Assembly: GCA_031374115.1 (NCBI GenBank)
Contig: JANMNO010000117.1
Coordinates: 1-64,000 of the forward strand
Length of the DNA: 64,000 nucleotides
Reading direction: 5' to 3'
From: JAKFWF01 sp031374115
GTDB taxonomy: Bacteria > Pseudomonadota > Alphaproteobacteria > Rhizobiales > Hyphomicrobiaceae
The notes under the pieces are model-generated. The model searched no databases. It was not told the origin of the DNA and saw nothing but the letters and a program-made list of their open reading frames with translations. Of the stretch, positions 1-7,680 are shown in pieces. A program made the translations under genes and the position numbers. Position 1 is the stretch's first letter. Every line of letters starts with the position of its first letter.

Positions 1-7
1 CCTGCCT

Positions 8-38
8 TCCCGGAAGCCGCGCCAGCGGCTATCCGGGA
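8..38. repeat. Long intergenic hairpin at left edge
   Basis: TCCCGGA (8-14) plus AGCCGC (15-20) pair with GCGGCT (25-30) plus TCCGGGA (32-38), leaving a GCCA loop and one bulged A. The opening bases CCTGCCTTCCCGG recur at 531, on the other side of the GIY-YIG gene. It may be a REP-like unit or a terminator for the minus-strand gene that ends at 68. No T-run follows. Confidence 0.6.
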
Positions 39-67
39 TCGCGTCCCATCGACTGAAATAACGGTCC

Positions 68-379
68 CTACCATTCGAAGCCTTCACTGCGAACAACATC
101 GCCGAACAGATCACGCCAAGTCGGATTTTGCGTCTCGACCAACTCGATTTTCCAGTCGCGCCGCCAGCGCTTCATCGCACGCTCGCGCTGAGCAGCCATG
201 CTGGCGTCATCGTGGGGCTCGAAATAAACGAGCCTATCAACACCGTAGCGCTTGGTGAAACCTTTGATTAATCGCTGCCGATGTTCCCAAGCGCGGCCAG
301 CCAGATCGCTCGTCATGCCGATATAGAGCACGCCGCGCGGACCGCTGGCTGTGATGTAGACGAAGAACTGCTTGCTCAT
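68..379 (-). CDS. GIY-YIG domain mini-protein (UPF0213-like)
   Basis: A 103-residue protein consisting only of a GIY-YIG nuclease module. The FFVYI and LYIGMT strands match the two halves of the GIY-YIG motif (about residues 5-22). A WEHR segment (about 31-34), basic residues in the middle and an NPTWRDL segment near the C-terminus are typical of the small free-standing family found in many proteobacteria. These proteins resemble the catalytic half of UvrC or homing endonucleases, but their cellular role is not established. It starts at ATG 379. It lies alone between hairpin repeats, with pcp on the opposite strand, so no operon context informs function. Codon use looks like the rest of the chromosome. 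Confidence 0.85.
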   Translation of the reverse strand: MSKQFFVYITASGPRGVLYIGMTSDLAGRAWEHRQRLIKGFTKRYGVDRLVYFEPHDDASMAAQRERAMKRWRRDWKIELVETQNPTWRDLFGDVVRSEGFEW

Positions 380-426
380 TGCGCATATCGCCTACCAACC
401 AGGGAACTTCATCGCTACCGACGCGA

Positions 427-460
427 CCCCGGGTCTCGCGCAGCCCGCGCTCGCCCGGGG
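427..460. repeat. GC-rich hairpin repeat
   Basis: CCCCGGG (427-433) and CCCGGGG (454-460) are perfect inverse complements separated by 20 bases that contain further CGCG pairing. It sits between the divergent GIY-YIG gene and pcp. It resembles the chromosomal hairpin repeats common in proteobacteria. Function is unknown. Confidence 0.5.
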
Positions 461-530
461 AGGCAGTTGAGTTTGCGGCGGTCGTATTGATCCAGTCAAC
501 CGCGCCCTGGCACATCCCGTCCGCCTGCCT

Positions 531-585
531 TCCCGGGAGCTGGGCCAGCGCGGCTGTGCGGGTTCCCGCCTGCGCGGGAATGACG
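531..585. repeat. REP-like CATTCCCGC hairpin repeat
   Basis: TTCCCGC (563-569), loop CTGC and GCGGGAA (574-580) form a perfect 7-bp stem followed by TGACG. Read on the minus strand this is the widespread CGTCATTCCCGCG motif of dispersed proteobacterial repeats. The upstream half (531-545) begins with the same 13 bases as the hairpin at the left edge of the window, so similar units bracket the GIY-YIG gene. Confidence 0.65.
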
Positions 586-647
586 TTCGTGTTATCATGA
601 ATTGCGCGCTGCTTCACCCGCCCGCTCCAAGACCGACACGGCACACT

Positions 648-1331
648 ATGCCCATGCCATCCTCCCGCGACCGCCCCGCCATCCTGCTGACCGGCTTCGG
701 CCCGTTTCCGGCGGTGCCGGTGAATGCGTCTTGGGCGGTGGTGCAAGAACTGGCGCCGGCAGCCGCGCGGGCATTTCCGGGGTATCGCATTCATCATGAG
801 ATGCTGTCGACCGAGTGGTTCGGCGGCACCCAGCGCATCGTCGAATTGATCGATGCCACACGGCCGGCGCTTGCTCTCCACTTCGGGGTGTCGTCGAGGG
901 CTAGCGGCTTCGTGATCGAGGCGCGCGGCTACAACGAGCGCAGTGCCGTTGCCGATGCCTGCGGGCACACACCTGAAAGCGCTGGCTGCCTCGTCGCCGG
1001 CGGTCCCGACTATCTTGCCTCCAAGCTCCCGCTGAGCCTCATCGTGCACCGCTTGCGCGCGCAAGGCCTGCCCGTCGAGCTATCCCGCGATGCCGGGCGC
1101 TATCTTTGCAACGCAGCACTCTATCACTCGCTCGAAGTGTCGCGTCGCATGGCGCGACATGTGCGGTCAGGGTTCATTCATTTGCCGACAACCATCGGCG
1201 AGCGGCGGCACGTTGGCGGGTCCAAGCTGACCATGCAGCAAGCCGTCGCAGGCGGCCTCGAGATCATCGCCGCAGGCTTGGGTCGATCAGCGAGCGCAGC
1301 CCCCCGCACCGGGACCCGCAGCTTCACTTGA
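648..1331 (+). CDS. pcp: Pyroglutamyl-peptidase I (C15 family)
   Basis: A 227-residue cytosolic cysteine peptidase that removes N-terminal pyroglutamate. The N-terminal ILLTGFGPF motif is diagnostic. The family's Glu-Cys-His catalytic set can be read as E in VIEARGYNE, C in GRYLCNAALY and H in GFIHLP. The frame is open upstream to 597, but the start is placed at ATG 648, just before MPMPSSRDRP, because the preceding residues are unlike the family. The C-terminus carries a short Ser/Ala/Thr-rich tail and overlaps the convergent DUF983 gene by 8 bp. No operon partner is seen. Confidence 0.9.
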   Translation: MPMPSSRDRPAILLTGFGPFPAVPVNASWAVVQELAPAAARAFPGYRIHHEMLSTEWFGGTQRIVELIDATRPALALHFGVSSRASGFVIEARGYNERSAVADACGHTPESAGCLVAGGPDYLASKLPLSLIVHRLRAQGLPVELSRDAGRYLCNAALYHSLEVSRRMARHVRSGFIHLPTTIGERRHVGGSKLTMQQAVAGGLEIIAAGLGRSASAAPRTGTRSFT

Positions 1332-1689
1332 GCCGGCCCTGCTCTGCCTTATGCTTGTATTGGAGCGCGATCAGAATTGCCTTCATCGGACGCAGCATGG
1401 CGAGCGCCAGACCCATCGTCACGGGCGCCCAGACGGCATGCACCCACCACGGCGGGCCGACCTTGAATTCGAGGATCAGCGCCGCGCCCAGCATCAGGAA
1501 GCCGAGCAGCATTATGGCAAATACGGCGGGCCCATCGCCACTGTCGGCGAATGTGTAGTCGAGCCCGCAAGCCGGGCATTTCGCTGCGACGTCGAGCGAC
1601 CAGGCGCTGGTGAACAAGGGGCCTTTACCGCAACGCGGACACCGGCATTTGAGACCCGCGAGTACAACCGATGGCGAAGGTTCGGTCAC
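1324..1689 (-). CDS. DUF983 family membrane protein
   Basis: A 121-residue protein with an N-terminal zinc-ribbon-like pair of CxxC motifs (CPRCGKG and CPACGLD, about residues 18-45), followed by two hydrophobic helices (about 53-75 and 80-105) and a basic tail. DUF983 genes in alphaproteobacteria usually close the cytochrome oxidase operon downstream of ctaE, and that is the position here, although repeats and about 240 bp separate the two. The surf1 gene that often follows is absent. The biochemical role is unknown; a part in oxidase biogenesis is inferred from context only. Confidence 0.85.
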   Translation of the reverse strand: MTEPSPSVVLAGLKCRCPRCGKGPLFTSAWSLDVAAKCPACGLDYTFADSGDGPAVFAIMLLGFLMLGAALILEFKVGPPWWVHAVWAPVTMGLALAMLRPMKAILIALQYKHKAEQGRLK

Positions 1690-1711
1690 GCCATCAGCCT
1701 CCTTATTTATA

Positions 1712-1753
1712 GTCGCATCCGACTCCGCTATCGCGGAGCCGGCCGGATGCGAC
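1712..1753. repeat. Two-stem hairpin element, copy A1
   Basis: The outer arms GTCGCATCCG (1712-1721) and CGGATGCGAC (1744-1753) are perfectly complementary. They enclose an inner hairpin CTCCGC (1723-1728), loop TATC, GCGGAG (1733-1738), followed by CCGGC. The same core with different but again complementary arms occurs at 18.6 kb. Confidence 0.75.
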
Positions 1754-1770
1754 GGACCATCATTTATAGC

Positions 1771-1837
1771 CGCATCCGACTCCGCTATCGCGGAGCCGGC
1801 CGCCCCGCCGGGGGGCTTCCAAGTGGTCGGATGCGAC
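1771..1837. repeat. Two-stem hairpin element, copy A2 with insertion
   Basis: A second copy of the A1 element, 57-59 bp downstream. The left arm CGCATCC (1771-1777) and inner hairpin (1780-1795) are identical to A1. However, 27 bases (1802-1828) separate the core from the right arm GGATGCGAC (1829-1837). Both copies are preceded by ATTTATAG and followed by GGACCATC. Confidence 0.7.
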
Positions 1838-1891
1838 GGACCATCTTAACTGTCCCGCGCGCGGCGGCCGGCTCGCGCGACCACTTGGAAG
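1816..1891. repeat. 14-bp inverted repeat pair
   Basis: CTTCCAAGTGGTCG (1816-1829) is perfectly inverted as CGACCACTTGGAAG (1878-1891), 48 bases apart. Each copy is joined to a GC hairpin (CCCCGCCGGGG near 1803 and CCCCTCGCGGGG near 1893). The left copy forms most of the insertion inside element A2, which suggests nesting of two repeat families in the space between ctaE and the DUF983 gene. Confidence 0.6.
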
Positions 1892-1927
1892 TCCCCTCGC
1901 GGGGGAACGCGTGTCGGCGCGCAACTA

Positions 1928-2845
1928 TCAATGCGCCACTGGCGCGTAGTGACCGGCTCCCCAAACGTAGATACAGGCGAACAAGAACAGCCAGACGACG
2001 TCGACGAAGTGCCAGTACCAAGCGGCCGCCTCGAAGCCAAAATGCTGCTTCGGCGTGAAGTCTCCCTGCAAGGCACGCATCAGGCAGACGAAGAGAAAAA
2101 TCGTCCCGATCAGCACGTGCGCGCCGTGGAAGCCGGTCGCCATGAAGAATGTCGAACCATAGATATGCCCGGCGAAATTGAATGCCGCGTGGCCGTATTC
2201 ATAGATCTGGCAGGTGGTGAACAGCGCGCCCAGCAACACCGTGCACACGAGACCCCAGATCAGGCCGCGGCGATCATTCCGCAGCAGCGCATGATGCGCC
2301 CAAGTAACCGTGGTGCCCGATAGCAGCAGGATCAGCGTGTTGACCAGAGGCAGACCCCATGGATCGAACGTGCTGGTGAAACCTTCGCCAGGCTTCGGTG
2401 GCCACACGCCACCGGTTAAAGCGTTTCGTTCGACCATGCCGACGGTTTGCGAGGAGTTTTCGAGCGTCCACACGGCGCCTGGAAACAGCGAGACGTCGAA
2501 GTAAGCCCAAAACCAGGCGACGAAGAACATCACCTCGGAGGCAATGAACATGATCATGCCGTAGCGCAGGTGGATGCCCACCACCGGTGTGTGATCGCCC
2601 TTGTGCGCTTCACGAATCACATCGCGCCACCACAGAAATGCGATGGCCAGCACTGACCCGAAACCTATGAAAAACATCGTCGGCCCCTTAAGGCCGAACA
2701 ATCCCTCGCCGCCCGCGAGTGAGCGCATCCACACTATGGCGCCGATCGCCATGACGAGTGTGCCGAGCGACGCGAGGATCGGCCATGGGCTCGGATCGAC
2801 GAGGTGGTAGTCGTGGTTCTTCGCGTGAGCGTGACTGTCGGCCAT
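1928..2845 (-). CDS. ctaE: Cytochrome c oxidase subunit III
   Basis: A 305-residue integral membrane subunit of the aa3-type oxidase with seven predicted membrane helices. It stabilises the catalytic core and may shape proton and oxygen access. The N-terminal HAKNHDYHLVDPSPWP segment and the C-terminal AAAWYWHFVDVVWLFLF block, including the conserved YWHFVDVVW, identify the family. The conserved glutamate region (FIASEVMFFVAWFWAYFD, about residues 100-117) is present. It lies downstream of ctaG in the minus-strand oxidase operon, with a 76-bp gap. The start is ATG 2845. Confidence 0.97.
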   Translation of the reverse strand: MADSHAHAKNHDYHLVDPSPWPILASLGTLVMAIGAIVWMRSLAGGEGLFGLKGPTMFFIGFGSVLAIAFLWWRDVIREAHKGDHTPVVGIHLRYGMIMFIASEVMFFVAWFWAYFDVSLFPGAVWTLENSSQTVGMVERNALTGGVWPPKPGEGFTSTFDPWGLPLVNTLILLLSGTTVTWAHHALLRNDRRGLIWGLVCTVLLGALFTTCQIYEYGHAAFNFAGHIYGSTFFMATGFHGAHVLIGTIFLFVCLMRALQGDFTPKQHFGFEAAAWYWHFVDVVWLFLFACIYVWGAGHYAPVAH

Positions 2846-2921
2846 GGCGTCTTTCGTCTCCGTCTTCGCAATTTGTGGGGGGTGGTCAACTCCAACGCGG
2901 CCAACCCGATCATTCTGTATT

Positions 2922-3539
2922 TCAGCTACCCTTGCCAGCCTTCGTCGTCGCCGCCGTACTGACCTTCGGATTGTCGACGAGAAAGAACGTGTAGGAAAGC
3001 GTGATCATGCCGACGTGTGCGGCGTCCTTGTCCTGCACAATTGCCGGATCGATGAAGTAACTCACCGGCATATCGATCGATTGGCCCGGCTCCAGGCGCT
3101 GCTCGGTAAAGCAGAAGCATTCGAGCTTGTTGAAGAAGCCGCCGGTCTGTTCGGGCGTGACGTTGAAACTCGCAGTGCCGACCAGCGGCTTGGTCGAGTT
3201 GTTGGTGGCCCGGTAGAGCGCCAGCGACGTCTCGCCGATCCGCACCGTTTGGGTCGCGTCGACAGGTTGGACCGTCCAATCGAGCCCCGGGCTCACGGAC
3301 GCGTCGAACCGCACGGTAATGCGGCGATCGAGGACGAGGCCGGAGGGTTTCGCCGCTCTTTGCGTGGTGCCGGCATACCCGGTGACCTGACAGAATATGC
3401 GATACAGCGGCGCCGACGCGAACGCCAGCATCAGCATCGCGACAGCCCCGGATGCGGCCCACAGCCCGACGCGGCGATGCCGCCGCGCGAGCGTCGCTCC
3501 CGCGGTTTTGTCCAGTTGGCTGGCTGCCTCGGAGTTCAT
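2922..3539 (-). CDS. ctaG: Cytochrome c oxidase assembly protein CtaG (Cox11)
   Basis: A 205-residue copper chaperone that delivers copper to the CuB site of subunit I. It has one N-terminal membrane helix (about residues 22-45) and a periplasmic immunoglobulin-like domain. The copper-binding CFCF motif is visible in KLECFCFTEQRL, and the family signature YRIFCQVTGYAGTTQ follows the helix. The frame is open to 3668, but the upstream part overlaps the CoxF-like reading frame, so ATG 3539 (MNSEAASQ) is taken. It lies 5 bp downstream of the small coxF-like gene and is very likely co-transcribed with it. Confidence 0.95.
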   Translation of the reverse strand: MNSEAASQLDKTAGATLARRHRRVGLWAASGAVAMLMLAFASAPLYRIFCQVTGYAGTTQRAAKPSGLVLDRRITVRFDASVSPGLDWTVQPVDATQTVRIGETSLALYRATNNSTKPLVGTASFNVTPEQTGGFFNKLECFCFTEQRLEPGQSIDMPVSYFIDPAIVQDKDAAHVGMITLSYTFFLVDNPKVSTAATTKAGKGS

Positions 3540-3544
3540 CACCG

Positions 3545-3715
3545 TCACAGTGCCCGATTGAAAACGTTGCCACCCATGCGCACGATCGTCGCGGCATAGA
3601 AAAGAGCGGTCATCGCCAACAGCATGAGCGCGATTGCGATCGACCGCAGACGCCTCTGACGCAACCATTGCGCACTGGGTTTATGTTCCTCGTTCTGGTT
3701 CACGGTGAACTCCAC
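3545..3715 (-). CDS. CoxF-like single-helix oxidase miniprotein
   Basis: A 56-codon reading frame that fills the gap between ctaB and ctaG. It starts at GTG 3715, or at GTG 3703 for 52 residues, and stops at TGA 3545. The product has a polar, charged N-terminus (about residues 1-24, with QNEEHKPSAQW and RQRRLRS), then one hydrophobic helix (IAIALMLLAMTALFYAATIV) and a short tail ending GNVFNRAL. Alphaproteobacterial oxidase operons regularly carry a single-helix protein called CoxF at this point, thought to act in assembly. Size, topology and position fit; direct homology was not tested. Confidence 0.75.
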   Translation of the reverse strand: MEFTVNQNEEHKPSAQWLRQRRLRSIAIALMLLAMTALFYAATIVRMGGNVFNRAL

Positions 3716-3718
3716 GGC

Positions 3719-4672
3719 CTAACCACCCATCGCAATGCGAATTGTGTGCTCAGCCAGCAGCACCAGGAACAAGGCGAACAGGTAGATAATCGAAAAACCG
3801 AACAGGGCACGTGCTGCACTGTCAGCATCGCGGCCGTCACGGATCTGGAACACCTTGTAGGCGTACCAAACGAACACGGCGCCGAGCACCGATGAGACGA
3901 TTAAATAGGTTGTACCACCGAGGCCGATGAACGCCGGCAAGACGCCCAAAGGTGCAAGCAGGACGGAGTATGCCAGTATCTGCCGGCGGGTCGAATCACC
4001 ACCTTTGACGACGGGCATCATGGGCACCCCGGCGCGCTCGTAGTCGCGGCAACGATAAAGGGCGAGCGCCCAGAAGTGCGGTGGCGTCCAGATGAAGATG
4101 ATGAGGAACAGAACCAGGCTTTCGAAGCTAACGCCACCGGTGACGGCAGCCCAACCGACCATCGGCGGGAAAGCGCCGGCAGCCCCACCGATGACGATAT
4201 TTTGCGGTGTACGGCGCTTCAACCACATCGTGTAGATGACGACATAGAAGGCGATCGTGAACGCCAAGAATGCGCCGGCAAAATAGTTGACCAGCAGGCC
4301 AAGCGTCAGGACTGAAAACACCGACAGAACCGCGCCGAAAGCAAACGCTTCCTCGGCTGCGATTTTACCACGCGGGATCGCGCGCGCAGCGGTGCGGGCC
4401 ATTTTCGCATCGATATCGGCATCAAACCACATGTTGAGCGCGCCCGCTGCGCCGGCCCCAACGGCAATTGCCAGCAGCGCAATCGAGCCAATCAGTGGAT
4501 GAATATGGCCGGGTGCCGCAACGATGCCGACAAGGGCCGTCAGAATGACGAGCACCATGACCCGGGGCTTCATCAGGGAGAAATACTCAGCGACACTGCC
4601 GCCGGAAAAGTCGGCGTTCGTGTAGTCCGCCATTGGCAGGGCATCGGTGGGAACTTGGGTGGTGTCGGTCAA
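3719..4672 (-). CDS. ctaB: Protoheme IX farnesyltransferase (heme O synthase)
   Basis: A 317-residue polytopic UbiA-type prenyltransferase that adds a farnesyl chain to heme b to give heme O, the precursor of heme A for the oxidase. The prenyl-diphosphate/Mg motif is seen as NMWFDADIDAKMART (about residues 80-95), followed by RAIPRGKI. About eight to nine hydrophobic helices are visible. The first start in frame is TTG 4672; ATG 4633 (MADYTNADFS) is the alternative. The stop lies 3 bp before the GTG of the CoxF-like gene, so coupling is likely. Confidence 0.95.
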   Translation of the reverse strand: MTDTTQVPTDALPMADYTNADFSGGSVAEYFSLMKPRVMVLVILTALVGIVAAPGHIHPLIGSIALLAIAVGAGAAGALNMWFDADIDAKMARTAARAIPRGKIAAEEAFAFGAVLSVFSVLTLGLLVNYFAGAFLAFTIAFYVVIYTMWLKRRTPQNIVIGGAAGAFPPMVGWAAVTGGVSFESLVLFLIIFIWTPPHFWALALYRCRDYERAGVPMMPVVKGGDSTRRQILAYSVLLAPLGVLPAFIGLGGTTYLIVSSVLGAVFVWYAYKVFQIRDGRDADSAARALFGFSIIYLFALFLVLLAEHTIRIAMGG

Positions 4673-4706
4673 AGTTACACCGCAACAGTTGAGTGAGCTC
4701 GTAGCT

Positions 4707-4744
4707 CAAACGAACCTGGCAGGATGAGCCGCCGGGTTCGTTTG
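4707..4744. terminator. Strong hairpin between ctaD and ctaB
   Basis: CAAACGAACC (4707-4716) and GGTTCGTTTG (4735-4744) form a perfect 10-bp stem, extended inward by GGC/GCC pairing. It occupies almost the whole 76-bp gap between the ctaD stop and the ctaB start. There is no T-run on the minus strand, so it may be an mRNA-stability or partial-attenuation hairpin rather than a full terminator. Confidence 0.6.
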
Positions 4745-4748
4745 TCGT

Positions 4749-6371
4749 CTAGTGATGTTTGCTGTGCTCGATGCGTGGCAGCGTCTCGAAGCAATGATAA
4801 GGTGGTGGCGAGGGCAACGTCCACTCGAGCGTCGTCGCGCCCTCACCCCACGGATTGTCTACGGCCTTCTGCTTGCGCATGAACGCGAAGATGAGGCCGA
4901 TGAAGAAAACCACGGTTCCAAGCGTCGTGATGTACGCGCCGATTGAGGACACGCGATTCCATCCCGCATAAGCATCGGGATAATCGGCGTAATGGCGCGG
5001 CATGCCGGCAAGGCCCAGGAAGTGCTGCGGGAAGAACAGCACGTTGGCGCCTATGAAGGTCAGCCAGAAGTGCAGCTTGCCCAGGAACTCCGAGTACATG
5101 TAGCCGCTCATCTTCGGGAACCAATAATACCAACCGGCGAAGATAGCGAACACCGCGCCCAGCGACAGCACGTAGTGGAAGTGAGCGACAACGTAGTAGG
5201 TATTGTGGAGCGCGCGGTCGACGCCGGCGTTGGCCAGCATTACGCCGGTGACGCCACCCACCGTGAACAGGAAGATGAAGCCCAACGCCCAAATCATCGG
5301 AACTCTGTATGTAATCGAACCGCCCCACATGGTGGCAATCCAGGAAAAGATCTTCACGCCCGTCGGCACCGCGATCACCATCGTCGCAAAGACGAAGTAG
5401 GCCTGCGTATTGACGCCGATACCGGCCGTGAACATGTGGTGGGCCCACACCACGAACCCCACGACGCCAATCGCGACCATGGCGTAGGCCATGCCCAGAT
5501 AACCGAACACCGGCTTGCGGGAAAACGTCGAGATGATGTGACTGATCATGCCGAAGCCTGGCAGGATCAGAATGTAGACTTCCGGGTGGCCGAAAAACCA
5601 GAACAGATGCTGGTAGAGCACCGGATCACCGCCGCCCTTGGCATCGAAGAAGGCCGTGCCGAAATTGCGATCGGTTAGCAGCATGGTGATCGCGCCGGCT
5701 AAAACCGGCAGCGACAGCAACAGCAGGAACGCGGTTACCAGTACCGACCAGACGAACAGCGGCATCCGATGCAGCGTCATGCCTGGCGCACGCATATTGA
5801 AGATGGTGGTGATGAAGTTGATCGCGCCAAGGATCGACGAGGCGCCGGCCAAATGAAGCGACAGGATACCAAAGTCGACCGCCGGGCCTGGGTGACCGAT
5901 CTTGCTCGACAGCGGGGCCAGCACGATCCAGCCCGTACCCGCGCCAGTGGCTCCTGGCGGGCCCTCCACGAATAGCGAAATCAAGAGTAGCGTAAGCGCC
6001 ACCGGCAACAGCCAGAACGAGATATTGTTCATGCGCGGGAATGCCATATCGGGTGCACCGATTTGCAGCGGCACGAACCAGTTGCCGAAGCCGCCGATCA
6101 TCGCGGGCATCACCATGAAGAACACCATGACGAGGCCATGGCCGGTGACGAATACGTTGTACGTATGAGGATTGGCGAAGTACTGCAGGCCTGGCTCTTG
6201 CAGCTCGAGGCGCATCATCACCGATAGGAAGCTGCCGATCACGCCGGCGATCAGCGCGAAGATGAGATACATCGTGCCGATGTCTGTGTGGTTTGTGGAT
6301 AGCAGCCACCGCTTGACGAAGCTGGTGGGTGCCCCGTTCGCGTTGTAGCCGGTCTGCGCTGCGGTCGTCAT
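4749..6371 (-). CDS. ctaD: Cytochrome c oxidase subunit I (aa3-type)
   Basis: The 540-residue catalytic subunit that holds heme a and the heme a3-CuB centre. It has twelve predicted membrane helices. Family residues seen include the heme a histidine in TGHGLVMVFFMVMPAMIGG (near residue 78), the HPEVY motif with the crosslinked His-Tyr, the CuB histidine pair in WAHHMFTAG, and HFHYVLSLGAVFA for the heme ligands. HPEVYILILPGFG and K-channel residues mark it as an A-type heme-copper oxidase. It lies between ctaC (56-bp gap) and ctaB, in the usual order. Confidence 0.98.
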   Translation of the reverse strand: MTTAAQTGYNANGAPTSFVKRWLLSTNHTDIGTMYLIFALIAGVIGSFLSVMMRLELQEPGLQYFANPHTYNVFVTGHGLVMVFFMVMPAMIGGFGNWFVPLQIGAPDMAFPRMNNISFWLLPVALTLLLISLFVEGPPGATGAGTGWIVLAPLSSKIGHPGPAVDFGILSLHLAGASSILGAINFITTIFNMRAPGMTLHRMPLFVWSVLVTAFLLLLSLPVLAGAITMLLTDRNFGTAFFDAKGGGDPVLYQHLFWFFGHPEVYILILPGFGMISHIISTFSRKPVFGYLGMAYAMVAIGVVGFVVWAHHMFTAGIGVNTQAYFVFATMVIAVPTGVKIFSWIATMWGGSITYRVPMIWALGFIFLFTVGGVTGVMLANAGVDRALHNTYYVVAHFHYVLSLGAVFAIFAGWYYWFPKMSGYMYSEFLGKLHFWLTFIGANVLFFPQHFLGLAGMPRHYADYPDAYAGWNRVSSIGAYITTLGTVVFFIGLIFAFMRKQKAVDNPWGEGATTLEWTLPSPPPYHCFETLPRIEHSKHH

Positions 6372-6427
6372 TTCAAGTGCCTTCCCGTTTCAAGGGTATC
6401 AAATATTTGTCTCGGAACGGCTGCGCG

Positions 6428-7411
6428 TTACTGCGGCGCAGCTTGGGCATACTTCGGCGCGTCGGCACTTTCGGTCGCGGCAACGAGGATGCCTTTCGCC
6501 TTCTTCCAGTCTTTGGCTTTGGCGGCCGCCAGCCATTCGTTATAAGCCGCCTCCGGTACCACGCGAACTGCGATCGGCATGCCGGAATGCGACTTGCCGC
6601 ACAGCACCGAACATTGGCCGTAGTAGACGCCAACCTTGGTGGGGCGGAACCAGGTCGTCGTAATGCGGCCGGGAACCGCCTGAACCTTTGAGCCGAACGA
6701 CGGGATCGTCCAGGAATGGATAACGTCGTTGGCCGTCACCAAGAGGTGGACAACCTTGTTGACCGGGACGGCGATATCGTTGTCGACCGAAAGCTGGCGA
6801 ACCTGCTTGGTTTTCGCCCACAGCGGCATGGAAGCTTCGTGAATCTGCTTCATCCGCTCGATACCTTCGAGCCGGCCGAAGCGCTTGTCGAACTCGGCTT
6901 TGCCGATTTCGTTGGTGACGATGTCGTCGTCGGTGATCATGTTCGAGGTGACCTTGAAGCCACCATTGTCGACATACTCATGTTCCCAAAACCAGGTGTT
7001 ACCGTAGGCTTTGATCGTCACATCAGGAGTGGGGTATGAATACTGAAGATAAAGCAGCTTGAACGATGGGATCGCGATGCCTAGCAAGATCAAGATCGGC
7101 ACGACGGTCCAGGCCACTTCGAGAAATGTGTTGTGCGTATTCTGCGACGGCGTGGGATTGTTTTTGGCGCTGAATTTCCACATGGCATAGAGCATCAGTA
7201 CGCCAACGAACAAAGCGATGAGCGTGATCACGATCGTCACGCCATCATGAAAAGCGTTGACGAAGCTGGCCACGTCGGTGACTGGATTCTGCAGGCCGAT
7301 TTGGCCCGGGGTCGGCTGTCCGGTTCCAGCATTAGATGCAGCCGCCAACAGCGACGACAAAATCATTGAACCGGCGCCGACGAATGCGCGAAATGTATAG
7401 TTATTCTGCAT
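6428..7411 (-). CDS. ctaC: Cytochrome c oxidase subunit II (CuA)
   Basis: A 327-residue subunit that accepts electrons from cytochrome c through the binuclear CuA centre. It has an N-terminal signal sequence (to about residue 28), two membrane helices (about 45-70 and 90-110) and a periplasmic cupredoxin domain. CuA ligands are visible in the C-terminal QCSVLCGKSHSGMPI (two Cys, His, Met) and the upstream HSWTIPSFG. The start is ATG 7411, preceded by TGGAG at good spacing; the frame is open to 7471 but lacks family similarity there. It is the first gene of the oxidase operon, divergent from the ialB-like gene across about 270 bp that must hold the promoter. Confidence 0.97.
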   Translation of the reverse strand: MQNNYTFRAFVGAGSMILSSLLAAASNAGTGQPTPGQIGLQNPVTDVASFVNAFHDGVTIVITLIALFVGVLMLYAMWKFSAKNNPTPSQNTHNTFLEVAWTVVPILILLGIAIPSFKLLYLQYSYPTPDVTIKAYGNTWFWEHEYVDNGGFKVTSNMITDDDIVTNEIGKAEFDKRFGRLEGIERMKQIHEASMPLWAKTKQVRQLSVDNDIAVPVNKVVHLLVTANDVIHSWTIPSFGSKVQAVPGRITTTWFRPTKVGVYYGQCSVLCGKSHSGMPIAVRVVPEAAYNEWLAAAKAKDWKKAKGILVAATESADAPKYAQAAPQ

Positions 7412-7680
7412 CCAGAAACTCCAGTGGCGTAGCAACCGCAAAGCCTTAAGGCCGCGGTCCCCGTTTTTCAAGGCACGCTAACCGAGGCCGCACAGAACAC
7501 AATCGGCTTTATTGTCTCAAGTGGCGGCTGTGCGGCATTTCCACGCGCGAAATCGAGACTTTCGAACCTGCACAACAAACACAGGTCCCATTTCAGCCGA
7601 AATCGTCGCAGAAACCACACTTGATCGGTGCTACCTCACCGGTGAGGGCAAGCCGTGATTCGGCGGAAGGAAAGCGCGAC

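Noticed and set aside
237..1064. A 275-codon minus-strand frame across the left repeats and pcp
   Set aside because: It is antisense to pcp, and its readable phrase VIPAQAGT is just the translation of a CATTCCCGC repeat.
1351..2058. A 235-codon plus-strand frame over the DUF983 gene and hairpin repeats
   Set aside because: It reads through repeat elements (RIRLRYRGAG occurs twice) and is antisense to the DUF983 gene and the end of ctaE.
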